A stretch of DNA of 64,000 nucleotides from Paenibacillus dokdonensis (GTDB lineage: Bacteria; Bacillota; Bacilli; Paenibacillales; Paenibacillaceae), in assembly GCF_004916975.1 (NCBI RefSeq), contig NZ_STGQ01000003.1, positions 452,501 through 516,500 on the forward strand. The letters run 5' to 3'. The notes under the pieces were generated by a model that was given only the letters and a program-made list of their open reading frames with translations, had not been told where the DNA came from and searched no databases. Shown here in pieces: positions 1 through 8,296 of the stretch. Made by a program: the position numbers and the translations under genes. Numbering within the stretch: position 1 is the first letter of the stretch; each line of letters begins with the position of its first letter.

Positions 1-372
1 GATAAAGTAACCAACACCTCAGAATACCTTGCCGGCAGCGTCAATACTAATCCCGTCGTCATTCGTAAAGTCATGAGTATGTTAAAGGGTGCAGGACTCG
101 TTCATGTACGTGCAGGAGTAGCCGGGGCCAAGCTTGCAAAGAAACTTTCGGAAATTACCCTGCTAGATGTATACAAAGCCGTAAACGTCGTCGCCGAGAA
201 CGATTTATTCAGCACTCATGAGCACCCCAATCCGGAATGCATGGTCGGCAGAAATATTCAGCAATCTTTGACCAAACAATTTTCCGCCGCGCAAAAGGCC
301 ATGGAACGCTCCCTCGAGATAGTTACTCTTGAAGACGTTGTTCAAGACATTCTCCAATCCGATAACGTTTAA
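1..372 (+). CDS. Rrf2-family transcriptional regulator, 5' end cut by window edge
   Basis: The reading frame is open from base 1, so the true start lies upstream; 123 codons are visible. The first visible residues include SEYLAGSVNTNPVVIRK, the recognition-helix region typical of Rrf2 winged-helix regulators, followed by the wing (MLKGAGLVHVRAGVAGA) and the LLDVYKAV segment. No cluster of three cysteines is visible in the middle, so it resembles YwnA-like Rrf2 members rather than the iron-sulfur IscR/NsrR type. The role is DNA-binding repression; its targets cannot be inferred from this window. A strong hairpin follows the stop codon. Confidence 0.85.
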   Translation, partial: DKVTNTSEYLAGSVNTNPVVIRKVMSMLKGAGLVHVRAGVAGAKLAKKLSEITLLDVYKAVNVVAENDLFSTHEHPNPECMVGRNIQQSLTKQFSAAQKAMERSLEIVTLEDVVQDILQSDNV

Positions 373-394
373 AATTCTTCTATAGATATGATCA

Positions 395-430
395 GTAAAA
401 AGCCGACTGCAAATGCAGCCGGCTTTTTAC
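395..430. terminator. Bidirectional Rho-independent terminator
   Basis: The arms GTAAAAAGCCG and CGGCTTTTTAC are perfect complements around a short loop. Each strand carries a T run at the end of the stem, so it can end both the Rrf2 gene on the plus strand and the TetR gene arriving on the minus strand. Confidence 0.85.
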
Positions 431-433
431 CAT

Positions 434-1021
434 TTAAATCCCCATATCCGTCGCTTGACTCGAGCCTTCATAACGCATCAAAGCAGGCTGCAGCGTTCCG
501 GTAACGATATCACGAATCCGCTCCACGATCTCTTCCGGCCTCTCCTTCATGCTCCCCTTCACCCACTTCACGACAATCCCCACAAATGCGAAGGTGTAAA
601 AATCGGCAATAAAGCTCTGGTCTGCCTGTGATATGTTCCGTTTGAAGGACACCTCATGAACGACACTCATAATCAAATTATGTGTGGCTTCGAACAAAAA
701 ACCGTCAAAGGCATTTTGTCCTGGTGTGTTCAGCGCAGTGATGTAAAAGATGCGGTTGTCACCCAAGTAGGATAATATCCTTCTGATGCCATCAGTCCAG
801 CGCTCATAGTCGCGGCAGTCCGCAATGCTTTCCACTGCCTCCGTGTAATAGATCCAATTGACCAGGTCAAACTTGTCCTTAAAATGATAATAAAACGTCT
901 GCCGGTTAAGACCGCAGTGGTCTACAATTTGTTTGACGGAGATTTTCGATAACGGATATATCGTGGTCAATTCTTTTAATGCAGCTGCAATCGCCCGCTT
1001 GGTAATCTGTGATTCCGACAT
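434..1021 (-). CDS. TetR/AcrR-family transcriptional regulator
   Basis: A 195-residue protein with an N-terminal TetR helix-turn-helix (about residues 20-50, including ISVKQIVDHCGLNRQTFYYHF) and a helical C-terminal ligand domain resembling the DhaS-like TetR subfamily. I chose the ATG at 1021 because a GAGGTG ribosome site sits 6-7 bases before it; a GTG three codons further upstream overlaps that site. It is divergent from the oleate hydratase gene with about 200 bp between the two starts, so it probably controls that gene, perhaps in response to fatty acids. The effector is inference; the family call is firm. Confidence 0.9.
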   Translation of the reverse strand: MSESQITKRAIAAALKELTTIYPLSKISVKQIVDHCGLNRQTFYYHFKDKFDLVNWIYYTEAVESIADCRDYERWTDGIRRILSYLGDNRIFYITALNTPGQNAFDGFLFEATHNLIMSVVHEVSFKRNISQADQSFIADFYTFAFVGIVVKWVKGSMKERPEEIVERIRDIVTGTLQPALMRYEGSSQATDMGI

Positions 1022-1217
1022 GGCGGTCACCTCGAATCTAATTGGCTAGAATTAAAAACTATCAATACTATAAAATATTCTCTTTCGCCGGGAAAAGATG
1101 CAGACGATTTTCGCAACTTGCCTAATTTTTATACACTCTTCCCATATTGTCTAAAAGAAATCCGTTTCTCTATCTGCTCTTCGCCTTAAGTACAAATATA
1201 TAAGGAGGAGATTAATC

Positions 1218-2813
1218 ATGCTGAATCAAGAGAAATGTAATGCACACGAACGAAAAGCCTACTTTATTGGAGGAGGCATCGCTTCATTGGCCGGCGCCGC
1301 CTTCCTGATTCGTGATGGTGGAATGGAAGGAAGAAACATTCATATTCTCGAGGATCTAGGTATTAACGGTGGAGCACTCGACGGAATTGGCAGCGGTAAT
1401 CAAGACTATGTCATCCGCGGCGGCCGGATGCTCAACGAGCCCACTTATGAATGCACCTGGAACCTGCTCGCTGACATTCCCTCTATCGATCGCCCGGGTA
1501 AGTCCGTTAAAGATGAGATCCATGATTTCACGGCACAATACCCAACCCATGCAAAAGCAAGACTGATAGATCGTACACGCCAAGTTGTCGATGTAAAGCA
1601 TATGGGCTTCTCTTATGAGGATCGGATGGATATGAGCAGGCTTTTGATTAAATCAGAAGAAGATCTTGGGGCCAAGCGGATTAACGAGTGGTTCTCGGAG
1701 CATTTTTTCAGTACTAACTTTTGGTACATGTGGGCAACCATGTTCGCATTCCAGCCTTGGCACAGCGCCGTTGAATTTAGACGTTATATGATCCGTTTCA
1801 TGCATGAATTTCACCGGATTGATACACTGGCAGGTGTTGCACGCACACCATATAACCAATACGACTCCATCGTGCTGCCAATTCAGAAATGGCTGGAGAA
1901 GCAAGGTGTACAGTACTCGTTGAATACGACAGTCACGGACATTGATTTTGCCGGAGAAGGATCAAAGCGAACTGCAGAACGCATTCATCTCCGCCAAGCG
2001 AATCACACCGGAGAAATCTTAGTAAGCCCAGAAGACCTGGTCTTTTTCACCAATGGCTCCATGACCGAGAATTCGGATCTTGGCGGCATGGACCGTGCAC
2101 CCGTGCTCAAAGACAAAGGACCATCATTTGGCTTATGGGACAAGCTGTCCGCAAAACAGCCGGGCTTCGGCAATCCCGCAGCCTTTAGCAACAATATTAC
2201 TCAGTCCAAGTGGGAGTCGTTTACCGTTACCTGTAGAAACCCGCTTTTCTTCCGGCGTATGGAAGAGTTCACAGGCAACAAGACCGGTACCGGTGCTTTG
2301 GTAACTTTTAAGGATTCCAACTGGCTTATGTCCGTCGTGCTGGCTCATCAACCACATTTCCGCAATCAGCCCGATGATATCCAGGTATTTTGGGGTTACA
2401 GCCTGGCTGGAGACCAGAAGGGCAACTATGTCGACAAAACGATGGCCGAATGCACGGGTGCGGAAATCCCGACAGAGCTGTGCGGTCATTTCCGCTTTAC
2501 GGATGATTTGCCGCTTTTACTGGAAACCTCCGATGTTATCCCTTGCATGATGCCGTTTATTACGAGCCAGTTCATGCCTCGGGTCAAAGGTGATCGTCCT
2601 GATGTCGTGCCGGAAGGCAGTACCAATTTTGCACTCCTTGGGCAGTATACGGAGATTCCTGAGGATGTCGTTTTTACGGTTGAATACTCGGTACGCAGTG
2701 CCATGACGGCGGTATATAAGCTGCTCAATATCGAAAAAGATATTCCACAGCCATACAAAGGTCAGCATAGCCCCAAGGTGCTGTTCGAATCACTGGTCAC
2801 CGCCTTGCGGTAA
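1218..2813 (+). CDS. ohyA: Oleate hydratase (MCRA family), FAD-dependent
   Basis: This 531-residue protein belongs to the myosin-cross-reactive-antigen family, which adds water to the cis-9 double bond of oleic acid and similar fatty acids to give 10-hydroxy fatty acids, usually as a detoxification step. The N-terminal FAD-binding GGGIASLAGA lies at residues 18-27. The signature that is usually RGGRE is RGGRM here (residues 68-71), a replacement I associate with the shorter Rhodococcus-type hydratases. Length is at the short end of the family. AGGAGGAG lies 7 bases before the ATG. It is monocistronic and divergent from a TetR gene, the likely regulator. Confidence 0.93.
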   Translation: MLNQEKCNAHERKAYFIGGGIASLAGAAFLIRDGGMEGRNIHILEDLGINGGALDGIGSGNQDYVIRGGRMLNEPTYECTWNLLADIPSIDRPGKSVKDEIHDFTAQYPTHAKARLIDRTRQVVDVKHMGFSYEDRMDMSRLLIKSEEDLGAKRINEWFSEHFFSTNFWYMWATMFAFQPWHSAVEFRRYMIRFMHEFHRIDTLAGVARTPYNQYDSIVLPIQKWLEKQGVQYSLNTTVTDIDFAGEGSKRTAERIHLRQANHTGEILVSPEDLVFFTNGSMTENSDLGGMDRAPVLKDKGPSFGLWDKLSAKQPGFGNPAAFSNNITQSKWESFTVTCRNPLFFRRMEEFTGNKTGTGALVTFKDSNWLMSVVLAHQPHFRNQPDDIQVFWGYSLAGDQKGNYVDKTMAECTGAEIPTELCGHFRFTDDLPLLLETSDVIPCMMPFITSQFMPRVKGDRPDVVPEGSTNFALLGQYTEIPEDVVFTVEYSVRSAMTAVYKLLNIEKDIPQPYKGQHSPKVLFESLVTALR

Positions 2814-2846
2814 AATCCTAAGCAGGAAATGAAAAATAAAGCTTAA

Positions 2847-2892
2847 CAAAAAATGAGGTGATCCTTCCGATTTTGAGGGAAGTCACCTCATT
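2847..2892 (-). terminator. Rho-independent terminator of the AraC gene
   Basis: The inverted repeat AATGAGGTGA / TCACCTCATT is followed on the minus strand by a run of six T. It lies beyond the stop codon of the AraC gene and between two convergent genes, so it may also slow readthrough from the oleate hydratase. Confidence 0.75.
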
Positions 2893-2971
2893 GCTGTATT
2901 TCGGGTAAGCTTTCATCCATATGAAGTTCTGTCTCAAGCTTTTGCATAAGAGCAAGGACAGCAGCTCTTTC

Positions 2972-3799
2972 TCACCGTGTGCAGGCCCGGTACGCCGAAG
3001 GTGGCAGCCCGGTATGTCCTTTAAACAGCCTGGAAAAGTAGGCGAGCTGCATGCCGAGTTGATCGGCAATATCCGAGATAGCGGCATCTGTGTAGGAAAG
3101 CAGCCGCTTGGCCTCCTCCATCCGTTTGCGCTGAACGTAGTGCATGGGCGTAACTCCCATAATCTTTTTGAAATAAGGAATAAAGTAATTCGGATGCAGA
3201 TGGACGATTTCCGCCAGCAGCTCGATTTCCATCGATTCATGCAAATGCCTGTGGATATAATCCAGCACATCCCCAAGCTTGCTTGTCTCTGTCTGCTGTA
3301 AAAAATCCTTCCAAAAATCCGTATAGCCTCCATCCTCCAGACAGCAGGCAAGCATCGTCAGCAGACATGCCTGTGCACGCAGCACCGAAAAGGGGCCGCC
3401 TTGATGAAATAACTCCACCAATTCCGTAAAGATGCGTTCAATAAACTCGGGGTTCTTCGCATCACAAATATAGAGCTTGCTGTCAGCCGAAAACAGAGGC
3501 CACTCCCCCACCTGCGCATCAAAATGGCAAAAATAGCGCGTATACGGATCATCCTGTTCCGTTAACGCCCTTTGATTCGTGCCCGCAGGCATGATCATCA
3601 TCTGATTGGGTTTTGGCTCATAGGAGACACCATTCAGAACAACCGAGCCACTGCCTTCCGCAATAAAATATAGCCGGTGAAATGACGGAGCTATCTCCGT
3701 CCGGTTCCACCCGTGAAACCCTTTTCTGTGTTGGGTATAGCTAATATTCACGGTCAGGCTTTCCGGCAGTCGTCCGGTCATATCCAGTGATTGTTCCAA
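2972..3799 (-). CDS. AraC-family transcriptional regulator with cupin-like sensor domain
   Basis: A 275-residue AraC regulator. The N-terminal half has the beta-rich cupin pattern of sugar-binding AraC proteins (GSGSVVLNGVSYEPKPNQMM region). The C-terminal ~100 residues hold the two helix-turn-helix units, with LLAEIVHLHPNYFIPYFKK in the first and ISDIADQLGM..YFSRLFK in the second. It is transcribed divergently from the Gfo/Idh operon; the 160-bp space between them contains a 20-bp-spaced direct repeat that looks like its operator. It most likely activates the neighbouring sugar oxidoreductase operon in response to that sugar or a derivative. Confidence 0.92.
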   Translation of the reverse strand: MEQSLDMTGRLPESLTVNISYTQHRKGFHGWNRTEIAPSFHRLYFIAEGSGSVVLNGVSYEPKPNQMMIMPAGTNQRALTEQDDPYTRYFCHFDAQVGEWPLFSADSKLYICDAKNPEFIERIFTELVELFHQGGPFSVLRAQACLLTMLACCLEDGGYTDFWKDFLQQTETSKLGDVLDYIHRHLHESMEIELLAEIVHLHPNYFIPYFKKIMGVTPMHYVQRKRMEEAKRLLSYTDAAISDIADQLGMQLAYFSRLFKGHTGLPPSAYRACTR

Positions 3800-3850
3800 G
3801 ACGTTTCCCCTCCCTGTTTCATTAGCCTTATTGTAACATTAGGATTTATC

Positions 3851-3886
3851 CAAAACACCTTAATTTTGTGCAAAACCCTCTTAATT
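3851..3886. promoter_or_regulatory. Tandem direct repeat, candidate AraC operator
   Basis: CAAAACACCTTAATT at 3851 is repeated as CAAAACCCTCTTAATT at 3871. A 20-21 bp period puts both copies on one face of the helix, as in operators of AraC-family activators. The pair lies between the divergent AraC gene and the oxidoreductase operon. Confidence 0.5.
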
Positions 3887-3959
3887 CAGGTCATTCTCAT
3901 ATGCTTCGATTCAAGCTAAGCTTATGGGGAATAGCAGATATGAGAGGTGGAATTCGGGC

Positions 3960-5123
3960 ATGGATAACGTACGCTTTGGCATTATCGGAATAGGAAATAT
4001 GGGCTCCACACACGCTCTGAGTCTCAGCGGGGATATTAAAGGCGCTGAACTGACAGCGATTTGCGACACGAATCCCGAACGACTGAATTGGGCGAAAAAC
4101 AATTTGCCCGAATCCGTGCAGCTTTTTGATACGCCTGAAGCTTTCTGGGCTTCCAAGGCAATGGACACCGTACTGATTGCTGCACCTCATTACGACCATC
4201 CGGGGATGGCGATCCATGCATTTGAAAACGGTTACCATGTGCTGGTGGAAAAACCCGCTGGCGTATATACCAAAGCTGTTAAAGATATGAACGAGGCCGC
4301 CGCCAAATCCGGCAAGCAGTTCGGCATTATGTATAACCAGCGCACCAATCCGCTCTATGCCAAGCTCCGTGACCTGATCCAATCCGGCGAACTCGGAACC
4401 GTAAGAAGAACGAACTGGATCATCACCAACTGGTACCGCTCGCAGAGCTACTATAATTCGGGCGGCTGGCGCGCAACCTGGGCTGGAGAAGGCGGCGGCG
4501 TGCTGCTGAATCAGGATCCCCACCAGCTGGATCTTTGGCAATGGACGACAGGCATGATGCCTAAGCGGGTACGGGCGTTTTGCCAGTTTGGCAAATACCG
4601 AAACATTGAAGTTGAAGACGATGTTACAGCATATGTAGAATACGAGAACGGCGCCACGGGCGTGTTTGTGACGACGGTCGGTGAAAGCCCAGGAACCAAC
4701 CGTTACGAAATCAGCGGTGATAACGGCAAAATCGTCATTGAAGACGGTAAGCTGACTTTCTGGCGTTTGCGCGTGCCGGAGCCTCAGTTCAACCGTGAAT
4801 ATACAGGCGGATTTGGACAGCCTGAGTGCTGGACATGCGATATCCCGGTACCTGATGGAAACGGACCACAGCATAAAGGGATTTTGCAGAACTTTACGAA
4901 TGCCCTCCTTCATGGGGAAAAGCTGCTTGCTCCAGGCGAGGAAGGTATCCTTGGGCTGACGATATCCAATGCGATGCACTTGTCCGCCTGGACCGATAAT
5001 TGGGTAGATCTGCCGCTGGATGAGGATCTTTTCCATGAAAAGCTTCAGGAAAGAATACGGAATTCCACCTTCCGTAAGGAGCAATCCGCTGAAACTGTTC
5101 TTAATGTCAAAGGAACGCATTAA
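3960..5123 (+). CDS. Gfo/Idh/MocA-family oxidoreductase (first of three)
   Basis: A 387-residue NAD(P)-dependent sugar or polyol dehydrogenase. The Rossmann fingerprint GIIGIGNMG is at the N-terminus, the catalytic-lysine motif EKPAG follows near residue 97, and the substrate-side motif NQDPHQLDLWQW lies near residue 190. The ATG at 3960 was chosen because GAGAGGTGG precedes it; an upstream in-frame ATG at 3924 has no ribosome site. The gene opens an operon of three such oxidoreductases and one TIM-barrel isomerase, so it probably oxidises a sugar or glycoside, or reduces the product after isomerisation. The substrate cannot be read from the sequence. Confidence 0.9.
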   Translation: MDNVRFGIIGIGNMGSTHALSLSGDIKGAELTAICDTNPERLNWAKNNLPESVQLFDTPEAFWASKAMDTVLIAAPHYDHPGMAIHAFENGYHVLVEKPAGVYTKAVKDMNEAAAKSGKQFGIMYNQRTNPLYAKLRDLIQSGELGTVRRTNWIITNWYRSQSYYNSGGWRATWAGEGGGVLLNQDPHQLDLWQWTTGMMPKRVRAFCQFGKYRNIEVEDDVTAYVEYENGATGVFVTTVGESPGTNRYEISGDNGKIVIEDGKLTFWRLRVPEPQFNREYTGGFGQPECWTCDIPVPDGNGPQHKGILQNFTNALLHGEKLLAPGEEGILGLTISNAMHLSAWTDNWVDLPLDEDLFHEKLQERIRNSTFRKEQSAETVLNVKGTH

Positions 5124-5143
5124 TCCCATAGGAGGCATGGATC

Positions 5144-6001
5144 ATGAAACTTTCCGTATTTACTGTAGTCACTCCGGACCTCACTCCGGAAGAGCTAGTT
5201 AAAGCAGCCCGCGAGGCTGGGCTCGACGGCGTTGAATGGAGATTTAAGGAGGTGCCGAAGGACGTTAATGGTGAAAAACCCTCCTTCTGGGGGAATAACC
5301 TTTGCTCCATCGATCCATCCCTTTCTGAACCCGAGATGCTTAAGTATAAGGAAATCACGGAAGCTGGAGGGCTTGAAGTTGTCAGCGTGACGCCTTATTT
5401 AAATGAGATGAATCTCGACGCTACCGAGCATGTATTCCATACTGCGCGACTGCTGGGTGCCAAAATGATCCGTGTAGGTGCAGCATCTTATGATGGGACC
5501 GGGTCTTATCCTGAGCTCTATGAGACTACAGTCCGCTACCTGAAAGAAGCCGAACGGATGGCTAAACAATATGGCGTGAAGGGTATCGTGGAAACGCATC
5601 ACAGGACGATTGCGCCAAGCGCAAGTCTGGCTCACCGGCTTGTCAGCCATTGTGATCCCGACCACATCGGTGTGCTGTTTGATCCCGGAAACATGGTACA
5701 TGAAGGCTACGAGAACTTCCGCTTGGGGATGCAGCTGCTTGGCCCATACCTTGCCCATGTCCATGTAAAGAACGCCCGCTGGGTTCAAGATGGCCAACGC
5801 GAGGATGGAACAGCAAACTGGCGCTCCGAATGGGCGCCGATGCGGGAAGGCATCATCAACTTCGGGAGTTTGCTTCGGGACCTGAAAAGCGTTGGATATG
5901 ACGGATACCTCGGCATAGAAGACTTCAGCGGACAATACGCCTCTGGAGAACTGCTGAAGCAGTTCGGAGAATTCATGCGCGAAAGGACTCAGGATCTATG
6001 A
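5144..6001 (+). CDS. Sugar phosphate isomerase/epimerase-like TIM barrel protein
   Basis: A 285-residue member of the xylose-isomerase-like TIM-barrel (AP endonuclease 2) superfamily. Likely metal ligands are the Glu of GIVETHHR, the Asp of LFDPGN, the His pair of HVHVKN and the Glu of LGIEDF. Known relatives isomerise or epimerise sugars, inosose or keto-sugars, and some cleave 3-keto-glycosides. AGGAGG precedes the ATG. The stop codon overlaps the next start (ATGA), pointing to translational coupling with the second oxidoreductase. It probably acts on the keto-product of a neighbouring dehydrogenase; that is inference. Confidence 0.88.
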   Translation: MKLSVFTVVTPDLTPEELVKAAREAGLDGVEWRFKEVPKDVNGEKPSFWGNNLCSIDPSLSEPEMLKYKEITEAGGLEVVSVTPYLNEMNLDATEHVFHTARLLGAKMIRVGAASYDGTGSYPELYETTVRYLKEAERMAKQYGVKGIVETHHRTIAPSASLAHRLVSHCDPDHIGVLFDPGNMVHEGYENFRLGMQLLGPYLAHVHVKNARWVQDGQREDGTANWRSEWAPMREGIINFGSLLRDLKSVGYDGYLGIEDFSGQYASGELLKQFGEFMRERTQDL

Positions 6002-7077
6002 CCACTTCAAAGCAGGACGGAATGAACTATGCGCCGCAGGGGAAGCCCAATCATGTCGTGAACCCGGGCGAATTCGTATTCGCGGCGGCTGCTCTTGACC
6101 ATGGCCATATCCAGGGAATGACCAAAGGACTCATCGAAGCAGGCGCTGTCCTTAAGTGGGTGTTCGATCCGGATCACGCCAAGGCCGCTTCCTTCGCTGC
6201 CAAGTTTCCGGGAGCCGTCGCTGCAGACCGTCTGGAACAAATACTCGAGGATCCTGAAGTTCGTTTGGTCGCGGCGGCAGCTGTTCCCTCCGAACGCTGC
6301 GAGCTGGGACTGCGGGTAATGGATGCCGGCAAAGACTATTTTACAGACAAGACCCCCTTCACAACATTGGAACAGCTGGAGGCCGCTCGGGCCAAGGTTC
6401 GGGAAACCGGCCGGAAGTACATGGTGTACTACAGCGAACGGCTTCATGTGGAATCCGCCGTATATGCCGGACAGCTGATCCGGGAAGGTGCGATCGGACG
6501 CGTGCTCCAGGTCACCGGGTTTGGACCCCACCGCCTGAGTGCATCCACACGACCGGACTGGTTTTTCCAAAAGGAGAAATACGGCGGTATTTTATGCGAC
6601 ATCGGCAGTCACCAGATTGAGCAATTTCTGTACTATGCTGGTTGCAAGGATGCAACAGTGCTCCAAAGCAAAATAGCTAACTATAATCATCCGGATTACC
6701 CGGAGCTGGAGGATTACGGTGACGCTACGCTGGTTGGCGACAACGGAGCCTCCCAATACTTCCGCGTCGACTGGTTCACGCCCGATGGTCTGGGTACCTG
6801 GGGGGATGGACGGACGTTTATTCTCGGAACCGAAGGGTACATCGAGCTTCGCAAATATATCGATGTTGGAAGAGAGCCGGATGGTGATCATGTATATCTG
6901 GTCAATAAGGAGGGTGAGCGGCATTTTGCCGTTCACGGGCAGATCGGCTACCCGTTTTTTGGAGAGTTGATCCTCGACTGCCTGCATCGCACCGAGCATG
7001 CCATGACACAGGAGCATGCCTTTAAAGCCGCCGAGCTGTGCCTGAAAGCACAGGAAATGGCTCTCCGCATCACCTAA
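5998..7077 (+). CDS. Gfo/Idh/MocA-family oxidoreductase with altered cofactor loop (second of three)
   Basis: A 359-residue Gfo/Idh-type protein. The first strand reads FVFAAAALDHGHIQGM, so the usual GxGxxG/A dinucleotide loop is replaced by ALDHGHI. The lysine motif is DKTPF rather than EKP, and DIGSHQIEQ supplies the usual Asp/His pair. Such variants are annotated in carbohydrate clusters, some with tightly bound cofactor. The ATG overlaps the isomerase stop by four bases. Function is probably oxidation or reduction of the same sugar intermediate as its neighbours; a non-enzymatic or cofactor-recycling role is possible given the altered loop. Confidence 0.85.
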   Translation: MTTSKQDGMNYAPQGKPNHVVNPGEFVFAAAALDHGHIQGMTKGLIEAGAVLKWVFDPDHAKAASFAAKFPGAVAADRLEQILEDPEVRLVAAAAVPSERCELGLRVMDAGKDYFTDKTPFTTLEQLEAARAKVRETGRKYMVYYSERLHVESAVYAGQLIREGAIGRVLQVTGFGPHRLSASTRPDWFFQKEKYGGILCDIGSHQIEQFLYYAGCKDATVLQSKIANYNHPDYPELEDYGDATLVGDNGASQYFRVDWFTPDGLGTWGDGRTFILGTEGYIELRKYIDVGREPDGDHVYLVNKEGERHFAVHGQIGYPFFGELILDCLHRTEHAMTQEHAFKAAELCLKAQEMALRIT

Positions 7078-7127
7078 ACCGTGAACTTGCAAAAAAACCA
7101 TATATTCACATGACAGGATGGGATTCC

Positions 7128-8150
7128 ATGAATAAGACAGGAGCAGCTATCATCGGCTGCGGAGCCATTTTCCCCCTTCATGCCGACACGATCATGGAGC
7201 TGGATCATGCGGAGCTGCGCATCGTGATTGATACAGATTTGGATAAGGCACGGGCGGCAGCAGAGCGTTACGGTGCCGAAGCAGCTGCTGATTACCGAAT
7301 TCTGATTGAACGGGAAGATATTCAGATTGTTCATTTATGCACTCCTCATCATATGCATGCGGAGATGGCCGTGCAGCTGCTGGCAGCCGGAAAGCATGTC
7401 CTGACCGAGAAGCCTATGGCCGAAAATCTCGGCGCGGCACAAGCCATGCTGGAAGCGGCGCGGAATAGCTCAGGGCAGCTGGGGATCACGTTCCAGAACC
7501 GCTATAATGCGTCGTCGCAGATGATACATGAATATATTGCCTCCGGCGATCTCGGCAAGCTGATCTGCATGAAAGGTGTCGTTACTTGGCACCGTGACCA
7601 TACTTACTACGGAAGTGCATCATGGAGAGGAAAATGGGCTACTGAGGGTGGCGGCGTATTGATTAATCAGACTCTCCATACTCTTGATCTGCTTCAGTGG
7701 TTTGGAGGTGCAGTCTCCTCGGTCAAAGGCAGTGTAACAACCGATGCGCTGGACGATATCATTGAGGTTGAAGATACCGCACACGCCTGCATTGACTTTG
7801 AGGGTGGTACGAGGGCATTGTTTTACGGTACGAACGCGTATGGTTCGGATTCGCCCGTCGAGCTCGAAATCGTGTTTGAACAGGGGACTTTATCGCAGCG
7901 GCGGGATATGCTGTATCTCTGGAAGGACGGTATTGAAACCCGGTTGTGTGAACCGCCTCAAACCAGCACGGGAGGCAAATCTTACTGGGGAACAAGCCAT
8001 CGGAAGCTGATAGCTGATTTTTACCAGCATGTGCGTGATGATCAGCCTTTCTGGATCGACGCGGAAGAAGGCATCAAGGCGCTTAAGATTATAGACGATT
8101 TATACGGCTATACCCGCAGCCGCAAGGGCTTAAGGTTTCCACCTGAATAA
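7128..8150 (+). CDS. Gfo/Idh/MocA-family oxidoreductase (third of three)
   Basis: A 340-residue NAD(P)-dependent dehydrogenase with AAIIGCGAIFPLHAD at the N-terminus, TEKPMAEN as lysine motif and GGGVLINQTLHTLDLLQW for the substrate site. The ATG at 7128 places the Rossmann strand at the very start and has AGGATGGG upstream; longer in-frame starts add an unrelated leader. About 50 bp follow the preceding gene. It closes the operon before a strong terminator. Three dehydrogenases of one family in one operon suggest separate oxidation and reduction steps on successive intermediates, as in inositol or 3-keto-sugar pathways. Confidence 0.9.
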   Translation: MNKTGAAIIGCGAIFPLHADTIMELDHAELRIVIDTDLDKARAAAERYGAEAAADYRILIEREDIQIVHLCTPHHMHAEMAVQLLAAGKHVLTEKPMAENLGAAQAMLEAARNSSGQLGITFQNRYNASSQMIHEYIASGDLGKLICMKGVVTWHRDHTYYGSASWRGKWATEGGGVLINQTLHTLDLLQWFGGAVSSVKGSVTTDALDDIIEVEDTAHACIDFEGGTRALFYGTNAYGSDSPVELEIVFEQGTLSQRRDMLYLWKDGIETRLCEPPQTSTGGKSYWGTSHRKLIADFYQHVRDDQPFWIDAEEGIKALKIIDDLYGYTRSRKGLRFPPE

Positions 8151-8167
8151 AAAACTTCAATTTCAAT

Positions 8168-8236
8168 AAAAAGCTCCCATACAGATGAGTGCTTGCCTGA
8201 AGAGGCGCTGCGCCAATCTGTACGAGAGCTTTTTTA
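8168..8236. terminator. Bidirectional terminator between convergent genes
   Basis: The outer arms AAAAAGCTC and GAGCTTTTT, extended by ACAGAT / ATCTGT, enclose a GC-rich loop. T runs on both sides allow it to end the oxidoreductase operon and the convergent NifU-like gene. Confidence 0.8.
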
Positions 8237-8296
8237 TTAGGAATATCCGGTCAGACGGTTTTCACAAAGGTTATGGAACAGGATTGCTCCCTATTT

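Noticed and set aside
1022..1217. TCTAATTGGCTAGA near 1036 as a TetR operator
   Set aside because: Only the outer four bases of each arm pair; too weak to call an operator without conservation data.
3897..5138. 413-codon open frame antisense to the first Gfo/Idh gene
   Set aside because: It is fully opposite a clear oxidoreductase, its translation shows no family motif, and no ribosome site precedes it.
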